A stretch of DNA of 64,000 nt from Agromyces aurantiacus. GTDB lineage: Bacteria; Actinomycetota; Actinomycetes; Actinomycetales; Microbacteriaceae. The DNA is taken from the NCBI RefSeq assembly GCF_016907355.1, contig NZ_JAFBBW010000001.1, positions 1,984,001-2,048,000 on the forward strand, written 5' to 3'. The translations under genes were made by a program, and so were the position numbers. The notes below the pieces were generated by a model. The model ran no database searches. It saw only the letters and a program-made list of their open reading frames with translations, and was not told the DNA's origin. How positions within the stretch are numbered: position 1 is the stretch's first letter; each line of letters opens with the position of its first letter. This document shows positions 1 through 7,492 of the stretch, piece by piece.

Positions 1-563
1 CGGTGCTCGGCGAGCAGCGGGCCCGGCTCGGCGCGCTCGAGCTCAGCCCCCGGCACGCCGAGATCCTCGCGCTCCTGGCTTGGAACCCGCGAGGCATCGG
101 CGCTGAGCGCCTGGCCGCGCTGCTGTACGAGCGCGACGCGTCGCCGGTGACGTTGCGGGCGGAGATCGCACGACTCCGCCGCGTGCTCGAGGCCGCGGGC
201 GAGCCCGCACTCGAGTCGCGGCCGTACCGGCTGGGCCGCGAGCTCGACCTCGACGCCGCACGCGTCGCGCGGTTGGCCGGCCAGGGCGCGCTGCGCAAGG
301 CCGTCGAGCAGTACCCCGGCCCCGTGCTGCCGGCCTCCACGGCGCCCGGCATCGTCGAGCTGCGCGAGGAACTCGCGAGCCGGATCCGCGAATCCCTGCT
401 CGCCGACGCCTCGCCCGACCTGCTGCTCGCGTTCGCCGAGCGCGACGAGCACCGCTACGACATCGAGCTCTGGCGCGCGGCGCTCGAACTGCTGCCGGCG
501 CGCTCGCCGCGGCGTGCCTCCATCGTGGCGCACCTCGAACGCATCGAGCAGGCGATGCGCTAG
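1..563 (+). CDS. Transcriptional regulator, C-terminal part (GAF/HTH type), cut by window edge
   Basis: The frame is open from the left edge and stops at 561-563, so only the last 186 or so residues are present; the GTG at base 3 is probably internal. The visible part holds a winged-helix-like stretch ([14 protein letters not shown], then a basic helix with [12 protein letters not shown] at about residues 15-65) followed by an Ala/Leu/Glu-rich tail that matches nothing I recognise. In actinobacteria a GAF-domain regulator of this build often stands directly before an acetaldehyde dehydrogenase plus DUF779 pair, which is the order here. I infer that it controls that pair, perhaps through the 11-bp iterons in the gap that follows. 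The sensor domain is outside the window, so its ligand is unknown. Confidence 0.6.
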   Translation, partial: VLGEQRARLGALELSPRHAEILALLAWNPRGIGAERLAALLYERDASPVTLRAEIARLRRVLEAAGEPALESRPYRLGRELDLDAARVARLAGQGALRKAVEQYPGPVLPASTAPGIVELREELASRIRESLLADASPDLLLAFAERDEHRYDIELWRAALELLPARSPRRASIVAHLERIEQAMR

Positions 564-579
564 CGGCGCCGCAGCGCAC

Positions 580-620
580 TGCAACCCGATTGCAACCCCC
601 GGGCAACCGACCTGCAACCG
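580..620 (+). repeat. Four 11-bp iterons, consensus (T/G)GCAACC
   Basis: The heptamer TGCAACC begins at 580, 591 and 613, and GGCAACC at 602, so four copies recur at exactly 11 bp, one helical turn. All have the same orientation and lie on one DNA face, 66 bp upstream of the dehydrogenase start. This is the form of an activator or regulator landing array. The protein that binds is not known; the regulator ending at 563 is the obvious candidate. Confidence 0.75.
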
Positions 621-685
621 CCGCGCGCCTACGTTGTCGATCGCCCCACTCCGAGGGCATGACGACGACGTCACGAGGAGACACG

Positions 686-2209
686 ATGACCGTGTACGCC
701 GCGCCCGGCACCGCCGGCGCACTGATCCAGTTCAAGCCGCGCTACGAGCACTTCATCGGCGGCGAGTGGGTGAAGCCGGCCGGCGGCGCCTACTTCGACG
801 ACATCTCGCCCGTGAACGGCAAGCCGTTCGCCGAGGTCGCTCGCGGCACCGCGGCCGACATCGACGCGGCGCTCGACGCCGCGCACAAGGCCGCGCCCGC
901 GTGGGGCCGCACGAGCGCCGCGCAGCGCGCCGCCATCCTGAACGCCATCGCCGACCGCATCGATGCGAACCGCGAGCTCCTCGCCGTCGCCGAGACGTGG
1001 GACAACGGCAAGTCGATCCGCGAGCCCCTGAACGCCGACCTGCCGCTCGCGAGCGACCACTTCCGCTACTTCGCGAGCCTCATCCGCGCGCAGGAGGGCA
1101 GCTTCACCCAGCTCGACGAGGACACCGTCGCGTACCACTTCGACGAGCCGCTCGGCGTCGTCGGCCAGATCATCCCGTGGAACTTCCCGCTGCTCATGGC
1201 CGTGTGGAAGCTCGCGCCGGCGCTCGCCGCGGGCAACGCCGTCGTGCTGAAGCCGGCCGAGCAGACGCCCGTCTCGATCCTCGTGCTCGTCGAGCTCATC
1301 GCCGACCTGCTGCCCGCGGGTGTGCTGAACGTCGTCAACGGCTTCGGCGTCGAGGCCGGCAAGCCGCTCGCCTCGTCGAGCCGGATCCGCAAGATCGCCT
1401 TCACGGGCGAGACCACGACGGGCCGGCTCATCCTGCAGTACGCGTCGGCGAACATCATCCCGTCGACCGTCGAGCTCGGCGGCAAGAGCCCGAACCTCGT
1501 GTTCGAGTCGGTCGCCGACCGGCGCGACTCCTTCTACGACAAGGCGCTCGAGGGCTTCAGCCTGTTCGCGTTCAACCAGGGCGAGGTCTGCACCTGCCCG
1601 AGCCGGTCGCTCATCCAGACGTCGATCTACGACTCGTTCCTGGGCGACGCGATCGAGCGCACCAAGCAGGCCCGGCAGGGCAACCCGCTCGACACCGAGA
1701 CCCAGGTCGGTGCGCAGGCCTCGAACGACCAGCTCGAGAAGATCCTGAGCTACATCGACATCGGCAAGAAGGAGGGCGCGAAGCTCCTCCTCGGCGGGGA
1801 GCGCGTCGATCTCGGCGGCGACCTCAGCGAGGGCTATTACGTCGCGCCGACCATCTTCGAGGGCGAGAACCGCATGCGGCTCTTCCAGGAGGAGATCTTC
1901 GGCCCCGTCGTCGCGGTCACGAGCTTCCAGGACTACGACGACGCCATCCGCATCGCCAACGACACGCTCTACGGCCTCGGGGCGGGCGTCTGGAGCCGCA
2001 ACGGCAACGAGGCGTATCGCGCGGGCCGCGACATCCAGGCCGGTCGCGTGTGGGTGAACAACTACCACGCCTATCCCGCGGGCGCGGCGTTCGGCGGCTA
2101 CAAGTCCTCGGGCATCGGCCGCGAGAACAACAAGGAGGCCCTGGCCCACTACCAGCAGACGAAGAACCTCCTCGTCAGCTACAGCGAGAACCCCCTCGGG
2201 TTCTTCTGA
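686..2209 (+). CDS. Aldehyde dehydrogenase, acetaldehyde type (ExaC/AldB-like)
   Basis: NAD(P)-dependent oxidation of an aldehyde, probably acetaldehyde, to the acid in the cytosol. The 507-residue product has the normal ALDH length. The general-base Glu lies in VELGGKSPN near residue 270 and the nucleophile in [11 protein letters not shown] near 310; the CTC arrangement is typical of the AldB/ExaC branch. An IPWNFPLLM segment belongs to the cofactor fold. The start ATG 686 is chosen because GAGGAG at 675-680 stands 5 nt before it; an earlier in-frame ATG at 590 would translate the iteron region. DUF779 follows after 21 nt, the usual partner of this subfamily. Substrate is inferred from family and context. 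Confidence 0.9.
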   Translation: MTVYAAPGTAGALIQFKPRYEHFIGGEWVKPAGGAYFDDISPVNGKPFAEVARGTAADIDAALDAAHKAAPAWGRTSAAQRAAILNAIADRIDANRELLAVAETWDNGKSIREPLNADLPLASDHFRYFASLIRAQEGSFTQLDEDTVAYHFDEPLGVVGQIIPWNFPLLMAVWKLAPALAAGNAVVLKPAEQTPVSILVLVELIADLLPAGVLNVVNGFGVEAGKPLASSSRIRKIAFTGETTTGRLILQYASANIIPSTVELGGKSPNLVFESVADRRDSFYDKALEGFSLFAFNQGEVCTCPSRSLIQTSIYDSFLGDAIERTKQARQGNPLDTETQVGAQASNDQLEKILSYIDIGKKEGAKLLLGGERVDLGGDLSEGYYVAPTIFEGENRMRLFQEEIFGPVVAVTSFQDYDDAIRIANDTLYGLGAGVWSRNGNEAYRAGRDIQAGRVWVNNYHAYPAGAAFGGYKSSGIGRENNKEALAHYQQTKNLLVSYSENPLGFF

Positions 2210-2230
2210 TCCGGATGCCGCTGATCTGAG

Positions 2231-2647
2231 ATGGCGCAGACCATGTCGATCGACGAGCTGGCCGGCCGCGTGGTCGCGTCCGTCACGATCGAGGGCGACG
2301 TCTCGCCGCGGGTGGAGCTCACGCCCGCGGCGAGCGTCCTGCTCGCGACGCTCTGGGCGCAGCACGGCCCCCTGATGTTCCACCAGTCGGGCGGATGCTG
2401 CGATGGCAGCGCGCCGATGTGCTACCCCGCGGGCGAGTTCGCCACGAGCGCGGCCGACGTGCTGCTCGGCGAGCTCGACCTCGGTTCCGGCCGGGTCGTG
2501 CCGTTCTGGATGTCGGCCGAGCAGTTCGGCTACTGGCGGCACACGCACCTGACGGTGGACGTCGTCCCCGGACGCGGAAGCGGCTTCTCGCTCGAGGCGC
2601 CGCAGGGCGTCCGGTTCCTCATCCGCTCGCGGCTCATGGAGGAGTGA
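2231..2647 (+). CDS. DUF779 family protein
   Basis: A 138-residue protein with the DUF779 signature: HQSGGCCDGSAPMCYP near residues 50-65, three cysteines that could bind metal or form disulfides, and a later QFGYWRHTHLTVDV block. The family is found almost only next to acetaldehyde-type aldehyde dehydrogenases, as here. Its biochemical role is unknown; an accessory or assembly factor for the dehydrogenase is a guess from linkage. It starts 21 nt after the dehydrogenase stop and is probably cotranscribed with it. Confidence 0.85.
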   Translation: MAQTMSIDELAGRVVASVTIEGDVSPRVELTPAASVLLATLWAQHGPLMFHQSGGCCDGSAPMCYPAGEFATSAADVLLGELDLGSGRVVPFWMSAEQFGYWRHTHLTVDVVPGRGSGFSLEAPQGVRFLIRSRLMEE

Positions 2648-2664
2648 GCCGCCCGAGACCCGCA

Positions 2665-2728
2665 CCACGGGGCGACGGACGCCCGCCTGCCCGTTCTTCT
2701 CGCAACGAAAGAACTCGTCGCCCCGTGG
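2665..2728. terminator. Nested hairpin after the ALDH-DUF779 operon
   Basis: Arms 2665-2677 (CCACGGGGCGACG) and 2716-2728 are perfect 13-bp complements. The 38-nt interior holds a second hairpin, GTTCTT 2693-2698 with AAGAAC 2709-2714. There is no T-run, as is usual in such GC-rich genomes. It is most simply a terminator, though the two-level fold could also be an RNA element ahead of the FKBP gene. Confidence 0.45.
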
Positions 2729-2858
2729 ATGTGGCAATGCCGACATCTCGACGGAGCGACGAGCTCTTGAGGGCTTCAGCCTGCAAGATGTTCGCCGTTG
2801 GCGCAAGTGCGCGGTGGACGGTTGTCCGCGCCGGGGCTCTTCCGTTTGGATGGAGCCC

Positions 2859-3230
2859 ATGACTGACACGAACAGCAAGCCCGAGGTCGACGCCCCCGAG
2901 GGCCCGGCTCCCGTCGAGCTCGTCATCGAGGACATCGTCGTGGGCGACGGCCCCGAGGCGACGCCCGGCTCGACCGTCGACGTGCACTACCTGGGCGTCG
3001 AGTACGAGACCGGCGAGGAGTTCGACTCGTCCTGGAGCCGCGGCCAGTCCATCAACTTCCCGCTCCAGGCGCTCATCGCCGGATGGCAGGAGGGCATCCC
3101 CGGCATGAAGGTCGGCGGGCGCCGCAAGCTCACCGTCCCGCCGCAGAAGGCGTACGGCCCGGCCGGCGGCGGCCACCAACTCTCGGGCAAGACCCTGATC
3201 TTCGTGATCGACCTGCTCGGCGTGAGCTGA
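2859..3230 (+). CDS. FKBP-type peptidyl-prolyl cis-trans isomerase
   Basis: Cytosolic single-domain FKBP that speeds proline isomerisation during folding; 123 residues, normal for the small actinobacterial form. The fold is visible as VDVHYLGVEYETGEEFDSSW, INFPLQALIAGWQEGIPGMKVGG and KTLIFVIDLL, which contain the conserved active-site Tyr, Asp, Phe and Trp positions. No signal peptide is present. I take ATG 2859 (MTDTNSKPEVDAPEG), with GGAG at 2852-2855 just before it; an in-frame ATG at 2850 is the alternative and would add three residues. It stands alone between two hairpins and is probably monocistronic. Confidence 0.93.
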   Translation: MTDTNSKPEVDAPEGPAPVELVIEDIVVGDGPEATPGSTVDVHYLGVEYETGEEFDSSWSRGQSINFPLQALIAGWQEGIPGMKVGGRRKLTVPPQKAYGPAGGGHQLSGKTLIFVIDLLGVS

Positions 3231-3256
3231 CCCGCCCCGCCACATCCGCGTCACCC

Positions 3257-3290
3257 GAAGGCCGGTGGACCGCTCGGTCCACCGGCCTTC
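3257..3290. terminator. Terminator hairpin after the FKBP gene
   Basis: A perfect 15-bp stem (3257-3271 with 3276-3290, arm GAAGGCCGGTGGACC) closed by the tetraloop GCTC. It lies 27 nt after the FKBP stop codon and has no T-tract. Confidence 0.8.
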
Positions 3291-3322
3291 GCCATGCCCC
3301 CGGCAGAAATTTCCATTCAGGT

Positions 3323-3350
3323 GCATCCGATTCCCGGGATGCGTGCGAAG
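3323..3350 (+). promoter_or_regulatory. Possible ECF sigma promoter of the DUF4397-sortase module
   Basis: GCATCC at 3323-3328 and GCGAAG at 3345-3350 are 16 bp apart, similar in form to the CCATCC/CCGAAT type promoter described for mycobacterial SigK. It lies about 60 nt before the DUF4397 start. The nearby sigma factor with a RskA-type anti-sigma makes this a sensible but unproven call. Confidence 0.3.
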
Positions 3351-3412
3351 TAGGTGGTGACAGGCACACTCGCTCGCCGCCCCGCCTCGCGGGGCAGACC
3401 TGGAGGGAAACC

Positions 3413-4246
3413 ATGAAGAAGATCCTCGTCGCCGGGATCGGAGCGGGCGCGCTCATCGCGCTCGGCGCCGTCGCACCGGCCAATGCCGCGGAGGACAACG
3501 CGATGCTGTCCGTGCTCCACGGCGTCCCGGACCTCGTCGTCGACGTCTACGTCAACGACGAGCTCACGCTCGACGACTTCCAGCCCGGCGACCTCGCCGG
3601 CCCGCTCGAGCTGCCCGCCGGCACCTACTCGGTGGCGATCACCGCATCGGACGCCGCCGACGCGTCGTCGCCGGCGATCGGCCCGGTCGACCTGCCGCTC
3701 GAGGCCGGCGGGAACTACACCGCGGTCGCGCACCTCGACGCCGACGGCAACCCGACCGCGACGCTGTTCACGAACGACGTGTCGGACATCGCCGCCGGGC
3801 AGGGCCGGCTCACCGTGCGCCACACGGCCGCCGCGCCCGCCGTCGACGTGCTCGCGGGCGGCTCGCCGGTGATCACGAACCTCGCGAACCCCGACGAGGC
3901 GACGCTCGACCTGCCGGCCGGCACGGTCTCGGCCTCGGTCGCCGCAGCCGGCACCACCGACCCGGTGATCGGCCCGGCCGACGTCGACGTCGCCGAGGGC
4001 ACGCTGACCATCGTGTACGCGTGGGGCAGCCTCGAGGACGAGAACCTCGCCCTCGCCGTGCAGACCGTGACCGGCATGCACTCGAGCCCCGACGGCGTGC
4101 CCGCCGGTTCGGCCGGCCTCGCCGCGACCAACTCGCCCGAGCAGCAGCTGCGGGTGTGGGGCGCCATCGGGTTCGGCGCGCTCGCGATGGTCGCGCTCGC
4201 TGCGGCCCTCCTGCGCAAGAGCGTGGCCGCGAAGGCGGAGCGCTGA
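3413..4246 (+). CDS. Secreted DUF4397 protein with C-terminal membrane anchor
   Basis: 277 residues. Residues 1-25 form a Sec signal peptide (MKK, hydrophobic core, cleavage after ANA). Two DUF4397-like beta repeats follow, each opening with a short LSVLHGVPDLVVDVYVN or LTVRHTAAAPAVDVL strand. A membrane helix (WGAIGFGALAMVALAAALL) and a basic tail close the protein, so it should sit outside the cell, anchored at its C-terminus. No LPxTG motif is seen. GGAGGG at 3402-3407 supports ATG 3413. The class F sortase gene starts 5 nt after its stop, and sigma and anti-sigma genes follow, a recurrent actinobacterial arrangement. Its function is unknown; surface adhesion or sensing is a guess. Confidence 0.85.
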   Translation: MKKILVAGIGAGALIALGAVAPANAAEDNAMLSVLHGVPDLVVDVYVNDELTLDDFQPGDLAGPLELPAGTYSVAITASDAADASSPAIGPVDLPLEAGGNYTAVAHLDADGNPTATLFTNDVSDIAAGQGRLTVRHTAAAPAVDVLAGGSPVITNLANPDEATLDLPAGTVSASVAAAGTTDPVIGPADVDVAEGTLTIVYAWGSLEDENLALAVQTVTGMHSSPDGVPAGSAGLAATNSPEQQLRVWGAIGFGALAMVALAAALLRKSVAAKAER

Positions 4247-4251
4247 TCCGG

Positions 4252-4944
4252 ATGGGGGACAAGGGGGTCGCGGCCGGGCTGATCGGGTGCCTGGCCGCGG
4301 CCTCCGCCGTGCTCGGCCTGCTGGCCGGGTGCGCCGCGCCGCCGCAGGGGATCGGCGGCGCGGCGTCCTCGGCGCCGACCGAGGCGGCCTCGGCGCCGAC
4401 CGAGGCGGCCTCGCGCCCGGCTGCGGCCGCACCGCCCGCCGCCGTCCCCGACATCCCCAGGCAGTCGGCCGCCCTCGACGCCCTGCCGGCCGCGCCGCCC
4501 GCGCCCGTGCGGGTCGAGGTGCCCGCGCTCGGCATCGACGTGGAGGTGCGACCGGTGGGCCTCGACGACCAAGGCCGCATGGGCCTGTTCGACGATCCGG
4601 CCATCGCGGCGTGGTACCAGTGGGGGTCGGCGCCCGCGAGCGACGCGGGATCGACCGTCATCGCGGCCCACGTCGACTCGCTCACCTACGACCTCCTGCC
4701 CTTCGCGCGACTGAAGGACGCCGCGCCGGGCACCGAGGTGGTGGTGACGGATGCCGCGGGCACGCGTCACGCGTACGCGGTCGAGTCGCTCGCGGTCACC
4801 GAGAAGGCCGACGTCGACTGGGATGCCGCATTCGACCGCTCGGGATCGCCGCGACTGACCCTCGTGACGTGCGGGGGCGAGTTCGACTACGAGCAGCGCC
4901 GCTACCTCTCGAACCTCGTGGTGACGGCGCGCCCGGCCGGATAG
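4252..4944 (+). CDS. Class F sortase, apparent lipoprotein
   Basis: Extracellular cysteine transpeptidase of the class F sortase family, 230 residues. The catalytic triad is visible as His in VIAAHVDS (about residue 142), Cys in LTLVTCGGEF (about 207) and Arg in EQRRYLSNLVV (about 217). The N-terminus has a hydrophobic segment ending in LLAGCAAPP, a good lipobox, so the enzyme may be a lipoprotein rather than anchored by a transmembrane helix. A Pro/Ala linker with a duplicated SAPTEAA unit follows. It starts 5 nt after the DUF4397 gene, its likely functional partner. No sorting-signal substrate lies in the window, so what it joins is open. Confidence 0.88.
   Translation: MGDKGVAAGLIGCLAAASAVLGLLAGCAAPPQGIGGAASSAPTEAASAPTEAASRPAAAAPPAAVPDIPRQSAALDALPAAPPAPVRVEVPALGIDVEVRPVGLDDQGRMGLFDDPAIAAWYQWGSAPASDAGSTVIAAHVDSLTYDLLPFARLKDAAPGTEVVVTDAAGTRHAYAVESLAVTEKADVDWDAAFDRSGSPRLTLVTCGGEFDYEQRRYLSNLVVTARPAG
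4367..4408 (+). repeat. Two tandem 21-bp units in the sortase linker
   Basis: CCTCGGCGCCGACCGAGGCGG occurs at 4367-4387 and again, identically, at 4388-4408, with the start of a third copy after it. It encodes the repeated linker residues SAPTEAA. The unit is itself partly palindromic (CCTCGG...CCGAGG). Identity at the nucleotide level suggests a recent slippage duplication. Confidence 0.8.
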
Positions 4945-4971
4945 CCGGACGACGATGCGTGGAGGGTGGAT

Positions 4972-5640
4972 ATGCTGATGCCGGTGCCGCAGGCGACCGC
5001 TGCCGCGCCGCCCGCGCCGATCGACGGCGTCGGGCTCGTCAGTGGTCGACGAAGGGGTGAGCGTCGCACGGTGACCATGGTGTCCTTCGCCGGCATCGAC
5101 GACCACGCCCTCGGGCGCGAGTTCGCCGCGGGCGATGAGCGCGCCCTGCGCGAGGCGTACGCCCGGTGGTCGCCGCTCGTCTTCCGGCTCGCGCTGCGCT
5201 CGCTCGGCGACCGCACCGATGCCGAGGACGTCACGCAGCAGGTCTACATCTCGGCCTGGAAGGGCCGGCACACGTTCGACCTCGCCCGGTCGACCCTCAG
5301 CGCGTGGCTGGTCGGCATCGCCCGTCACCGCATCGCCGACGCGCACGAGGCGCGAGCCCGCGCCCGGCGCCTGGAGGAGACGCTCGTCCTCGAGGCCTCC
5401 GCCGGGTCGGAGGCCGTCGACGACGACCTCGCCGAACGCGTGATGGTCGCGGAGGAGCTCGAGCGGCTCGAGCCCGTCCCGCGACGCGTCATGAAGCTGG
5501 CGTTCTACGACCAGCTCAGCCATTCGCAGATCGCTGAGACCCTCGGGATCCCGATCGGGACCGTGAAGAGCCATGTCCGACGCAGCCTGACCAGGCTGCG
5601 GTCGCGATGGGAGGTGGATGATGGACCATATCGAGCCTGA
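4972..5640 (+). CDS. ECF RNA polymerase sigma factor (SigK-like)
   Basis: Group IV sigma factor. Region 2 is seen in AYARWSPLVFRLALRSLG and DAEDVTQQVYISAWKGRHTFD, and region 4 in LSHSQIAETLGIPIGTVKSHVRRSLTRLR, the -35 reading helix-turn-helix. The start is uncertain: ATG 4972 has GGAGGG 5 nt upstream (4961-4966), but about 35 residues of Pro/Arg-rich leader would precede the conserved fold, and GTG 5071 or ATG 5077 give a more typical length. The 3' end overlaps the anti-sigma gene by 20 nt, which suggests translational coupling and balanced synthesis of the two. It probably drives the DUF4397-sortase genes and its own operon. Confidence 0.88.
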   Translation: MLMPVPQATAAAPPAPIDGVGLVSGRRRGERRTVTMVSFAGIDDHALGREFAAGDERALREAYARWSPLVFRLALRSLGDRTDAEDVTQQVYISAWKGRHTFDLARSTLSAWLVGIARHRIADAHEARARARRLEETLVLEASAGSEAVDDDLAERVMVAEELERLEPVPRRVMKLAFYDQLSHSQIAETLGIPIGTVKSHVRRSLTRLRSRWEVDDGPYRA

Positions 5641-6451
5641 CGAACTCGCCGTGCTGGCGCTCGACGGGCGTGAGCCCGCCGACGCGGTCCGCGGCCACCT
5701 CGACACATGCCCGGAATGCCTCGCCGAGTACGACGCGCTCGTGCGCACGGTCTCGCTCGGCCGCGGCGGCGTGCCCGTCGACGAGCTGGAGGCGCCGCCG
5801 TCGTCGGTCTGGGCCGGCATCCACGGGGAGCTCGGACTCGCGTCGGAGCTCGCCGCGGATCCGCTCGCCGACTGGCGGACCGTCGTGATCGAGCGCGCGG
5901 CTGCGCCCGATGGCGCCCCCGAGGCGCCCGCTGATCGCCCGGCCGGGTCCGAGCGGATCGCGCCGGTGACTCCGCTCGCGCCGCGCCGACGCGCCCGCTG
6001 GCCGATCGCGATCGCCGCCGCGGCCGGCGGCATCCTCGCCGGGGTCGGCATCGGCGTCGCGGTCGCGAGTCTCGGCGGTTCGGGTGGCGGCACGTCGACC
6101 CCGTCGCCGGCGGTCGTCCTGGCCAGCGCCGACCTCGCCGCGTTCCCCGGGTGGGACGACGCGACGGGTCACGCGACGGTCGAGGAGGATGCCGACGGCG
6201 AGCGCTCGATCGTGGTCGACCTCGACGCCGCGGTGCCCGCCGGCGACGTGCGCGAGGTGTGGCTGATCCGCTCGGACGCCTCGGGGCTCGTGAGCCTCGG
6301 ACTGCTCGACGGCGACTCGGGCCGGTTCGTCGTGCCTTCGGGCATCGACCTCGCGGAGTTCACGCTCGTCGACGTCTCGGCCGAGCCGGTCGACGGCGAC
6401 CCCGCGCACTCGGGCGACTCGATCGTGCGCGGCGAGCTGGTCGAGAGCTGA
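5621..6451 (+). CDS. Membrane zinc-type anti-sigma factor (RskA-like)
   Basis: 276 residues. The N-terminal cytosolic domain carries the HxxxCxxC zinc motif (GHLDTCPECLAEYD, about residues 27-40) that holds the sigma factor inactive. A single transmembrane helix follows the basic RRRARW stretch (about residues 127-148), then an extracellular RskA-like C-terminal domain (GWDDATGHATV to the end). The sigma factor would be released by regulated proteolysis after a signal outside the membrane. GGAGGT at 5610-5615 is best spaced for ATG 5621; ATG 5618 would add one Met. It lies within the sigma-anti-sigma operon and is followed after 1 nt by the next gene. Confidence 0.88.
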   Translation: MDHIEPDELAVLALDGREPADAVRGHLDTCPECLAEYDALVRTVSLGRGGVPVDELEAPPSSVWAGIHGELGLASELAADPLADWRTVVIERAAAPDGAPEAPADRPAGSERIAPVTPLAPRRRARWPIAIAAAAGGILAGVGIGVAVASLGGSGGGTSTPSPAVVLASADLAAFPGWDDATGHATVEEDADGERSIVVDLDAAVPAGDVREVWLIRSDASGLVSLGLLDGDSGRFVVPSGIDLAEFTLVDVSAEPVDGDPAHSGDSIVRGELVES

Positions 6452-6452
6452 G

Positions 6453-7178
6453 GTGGGCGCTCCCGCCCTGGCGTTCGCCCCGTACGCGGCGCTCTCGCTC
6501 GTGCACCTCGTGGTGCTCCAGGCGATGCCCGATCCCACGGCGGTGACGGCCACGAAGCTGCTGCTCATGCCGGCGCTCGCGGCGGGCGTGCTTCTCGCGC
6601 GACCGCCGCGGACGCGGTCGACCCTGCTGCTGCTCGCGGCGATCGCCCTCTCGTGGGCCGGCGATGCCGCGCTCACGGGTGCGGGCGCGGGATGGTTCGT
6701 CGCGGGCCTGCTCGCGTTCCTCGCCGCGCACGTCGCCTACGTCGTGCTGTTCGCGGGCTCGGGTCGCGGCCGGCGGATGCCGGCGTGGACCGCCGTCTAC
6801 GCGGTCTGGTACGCGGGCTTCCTCGCGCTGCTCGCGCCGCACCTCGGCGCGCTGCTGGCCCCGGTCGCCGTGTACGGGCTCGTCCTCGGCGCGATGGCGG
6901 CGCTCGCGGGACGGCTCGGCGGGATCATCGCCCTCGGCGGGGCGCTGTTCGTGGTGTCCGACTCGGTGCTGGCGCTCGGCCGCTTCCTGCCCGGCTACGG
7001 GTTCGCGCTGCACGACCTCGCGGTCATGACGACCTACCTCGCCGCGCAGGGCCTCATCGCCCTCGGCATCCTCCGCCTCGCCGGGACCCCCGCCGTCAGT
7101 CGGGCGGGACGGGTGGCGGCGGCCCCGACGGCGGCAACCCCGGCTGCTCCGACCCCGTCGACGACGGATCCGGCGTAG
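6453..7178 (+). CDS. Lysoplasmalogenase-like YhhN family membrane protein
   Basis: Polytopic membrane protein of 241 residues with about seven or eight hydrophobic helices. The YhhN/TMEM86 signature is visible in LSWAGDAALTG (near residue 70), FLAAHVAYVVLF and LFVVSDSVLALGRF, whose acidic residues form the proposed active site. Characterised relatives hydrolyse the vinyl-ether bond of lysoplasmalogens; activity here is inferred. GTG 6453 starts 1 nt after the anti-sigma stop, so it is probably the last gene of that operon. The final 30 residues are Ala/Pro/Thr-rich and run 83 nt into the convergent emfourin gene. Confidence 0.8.
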   Translation: MGAPALAFAPYAALSLVHLVVLQAMPDPTAVTATKLLLMPALAAGVLLARPPRTRSTLLLLAAIALSWAGDAALTGAGAGWFVAGLLAFLAAHVAYVVLFAGSGRGRRMPAWTAVYAVWYAGFLALLAPHLGALLAPVAVYGLVLGAMAALAGRLGGIIALGGALFVVSDSVLALGRFLPGYGFALHDLAVMTTYLAAQGLIALGILRLAGTPAVSRAGRVAAAPTAATPAAPTPSTTDPA

Positions 7179-7482
7179 CGGGCGGTCGACCCTCGGAGGG
7201 GCGGGCCGCTGCGCGCTCGGGTTCCGCGACATCGCGCACGCGGTCGACGAGGTCGCGCCACGGCCCCGTGACCTGGCGTTCGGCGAGCGTCGCCTCGTGC
7301 GGCTCGCAGCGGATCCGGTAGGTGTACCGGTCGGGCTCCGGCGGCGCCGGGGGCGTCTCGCTCCACGGGAGCCGCTCGATGAGCAGCACCCACTCCTCGG
7401 GATCGGGCTGGTCGTCGACGTTCACCGTCCACGAGAGCCGCAGCCCCGCGATGCCGCCGCTGCGCACGACCTCGACGTCCAT
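7096..7482 (-). CDS. Emfourin-type inhibitor of protealysin
   Basis: A 128-residue protein with the emfourin look: MDVEVVRSGGIAGL at the start, a WTVNV strand, then LIERLPWS and RYTYRIRCEPHEATL. Known emfourins are small cytosolic inhibitors of protealysin-like M4 proteases and are encoded beside them. Here the gene begins 10 nt after the M4 gene on the same strand, so the two form an enzyme-inhibitor operon. The last 45 residues are a Pro/Ser-rich tail unlike the compact family and overlap the convergent YhhN gene; the functional domain is probably residues 1-85. Confidence 0.83.
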   Translation of the reverse strand: MDVEVVRSGGIAGLRLSWTVNVDDQPDPEEWVLLIERLPWSETPPAPPEPDRYTYRIRCEPHEATLAERQVTGPWRDLVDRVRDVAEPERAAARPSEGRPPATPDPSSTGSEQPGLPPSGPPPPVPPD

Positions 7483-7492
7483 GCGTCGGATG

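Noticed and set aside
671-2935. Long minus-strand frame opposite the aldehyde dehydrogenase
   Set aside because: A shadow of the ALDH and DUF779 genes with a biased composition and no recognisable domain.
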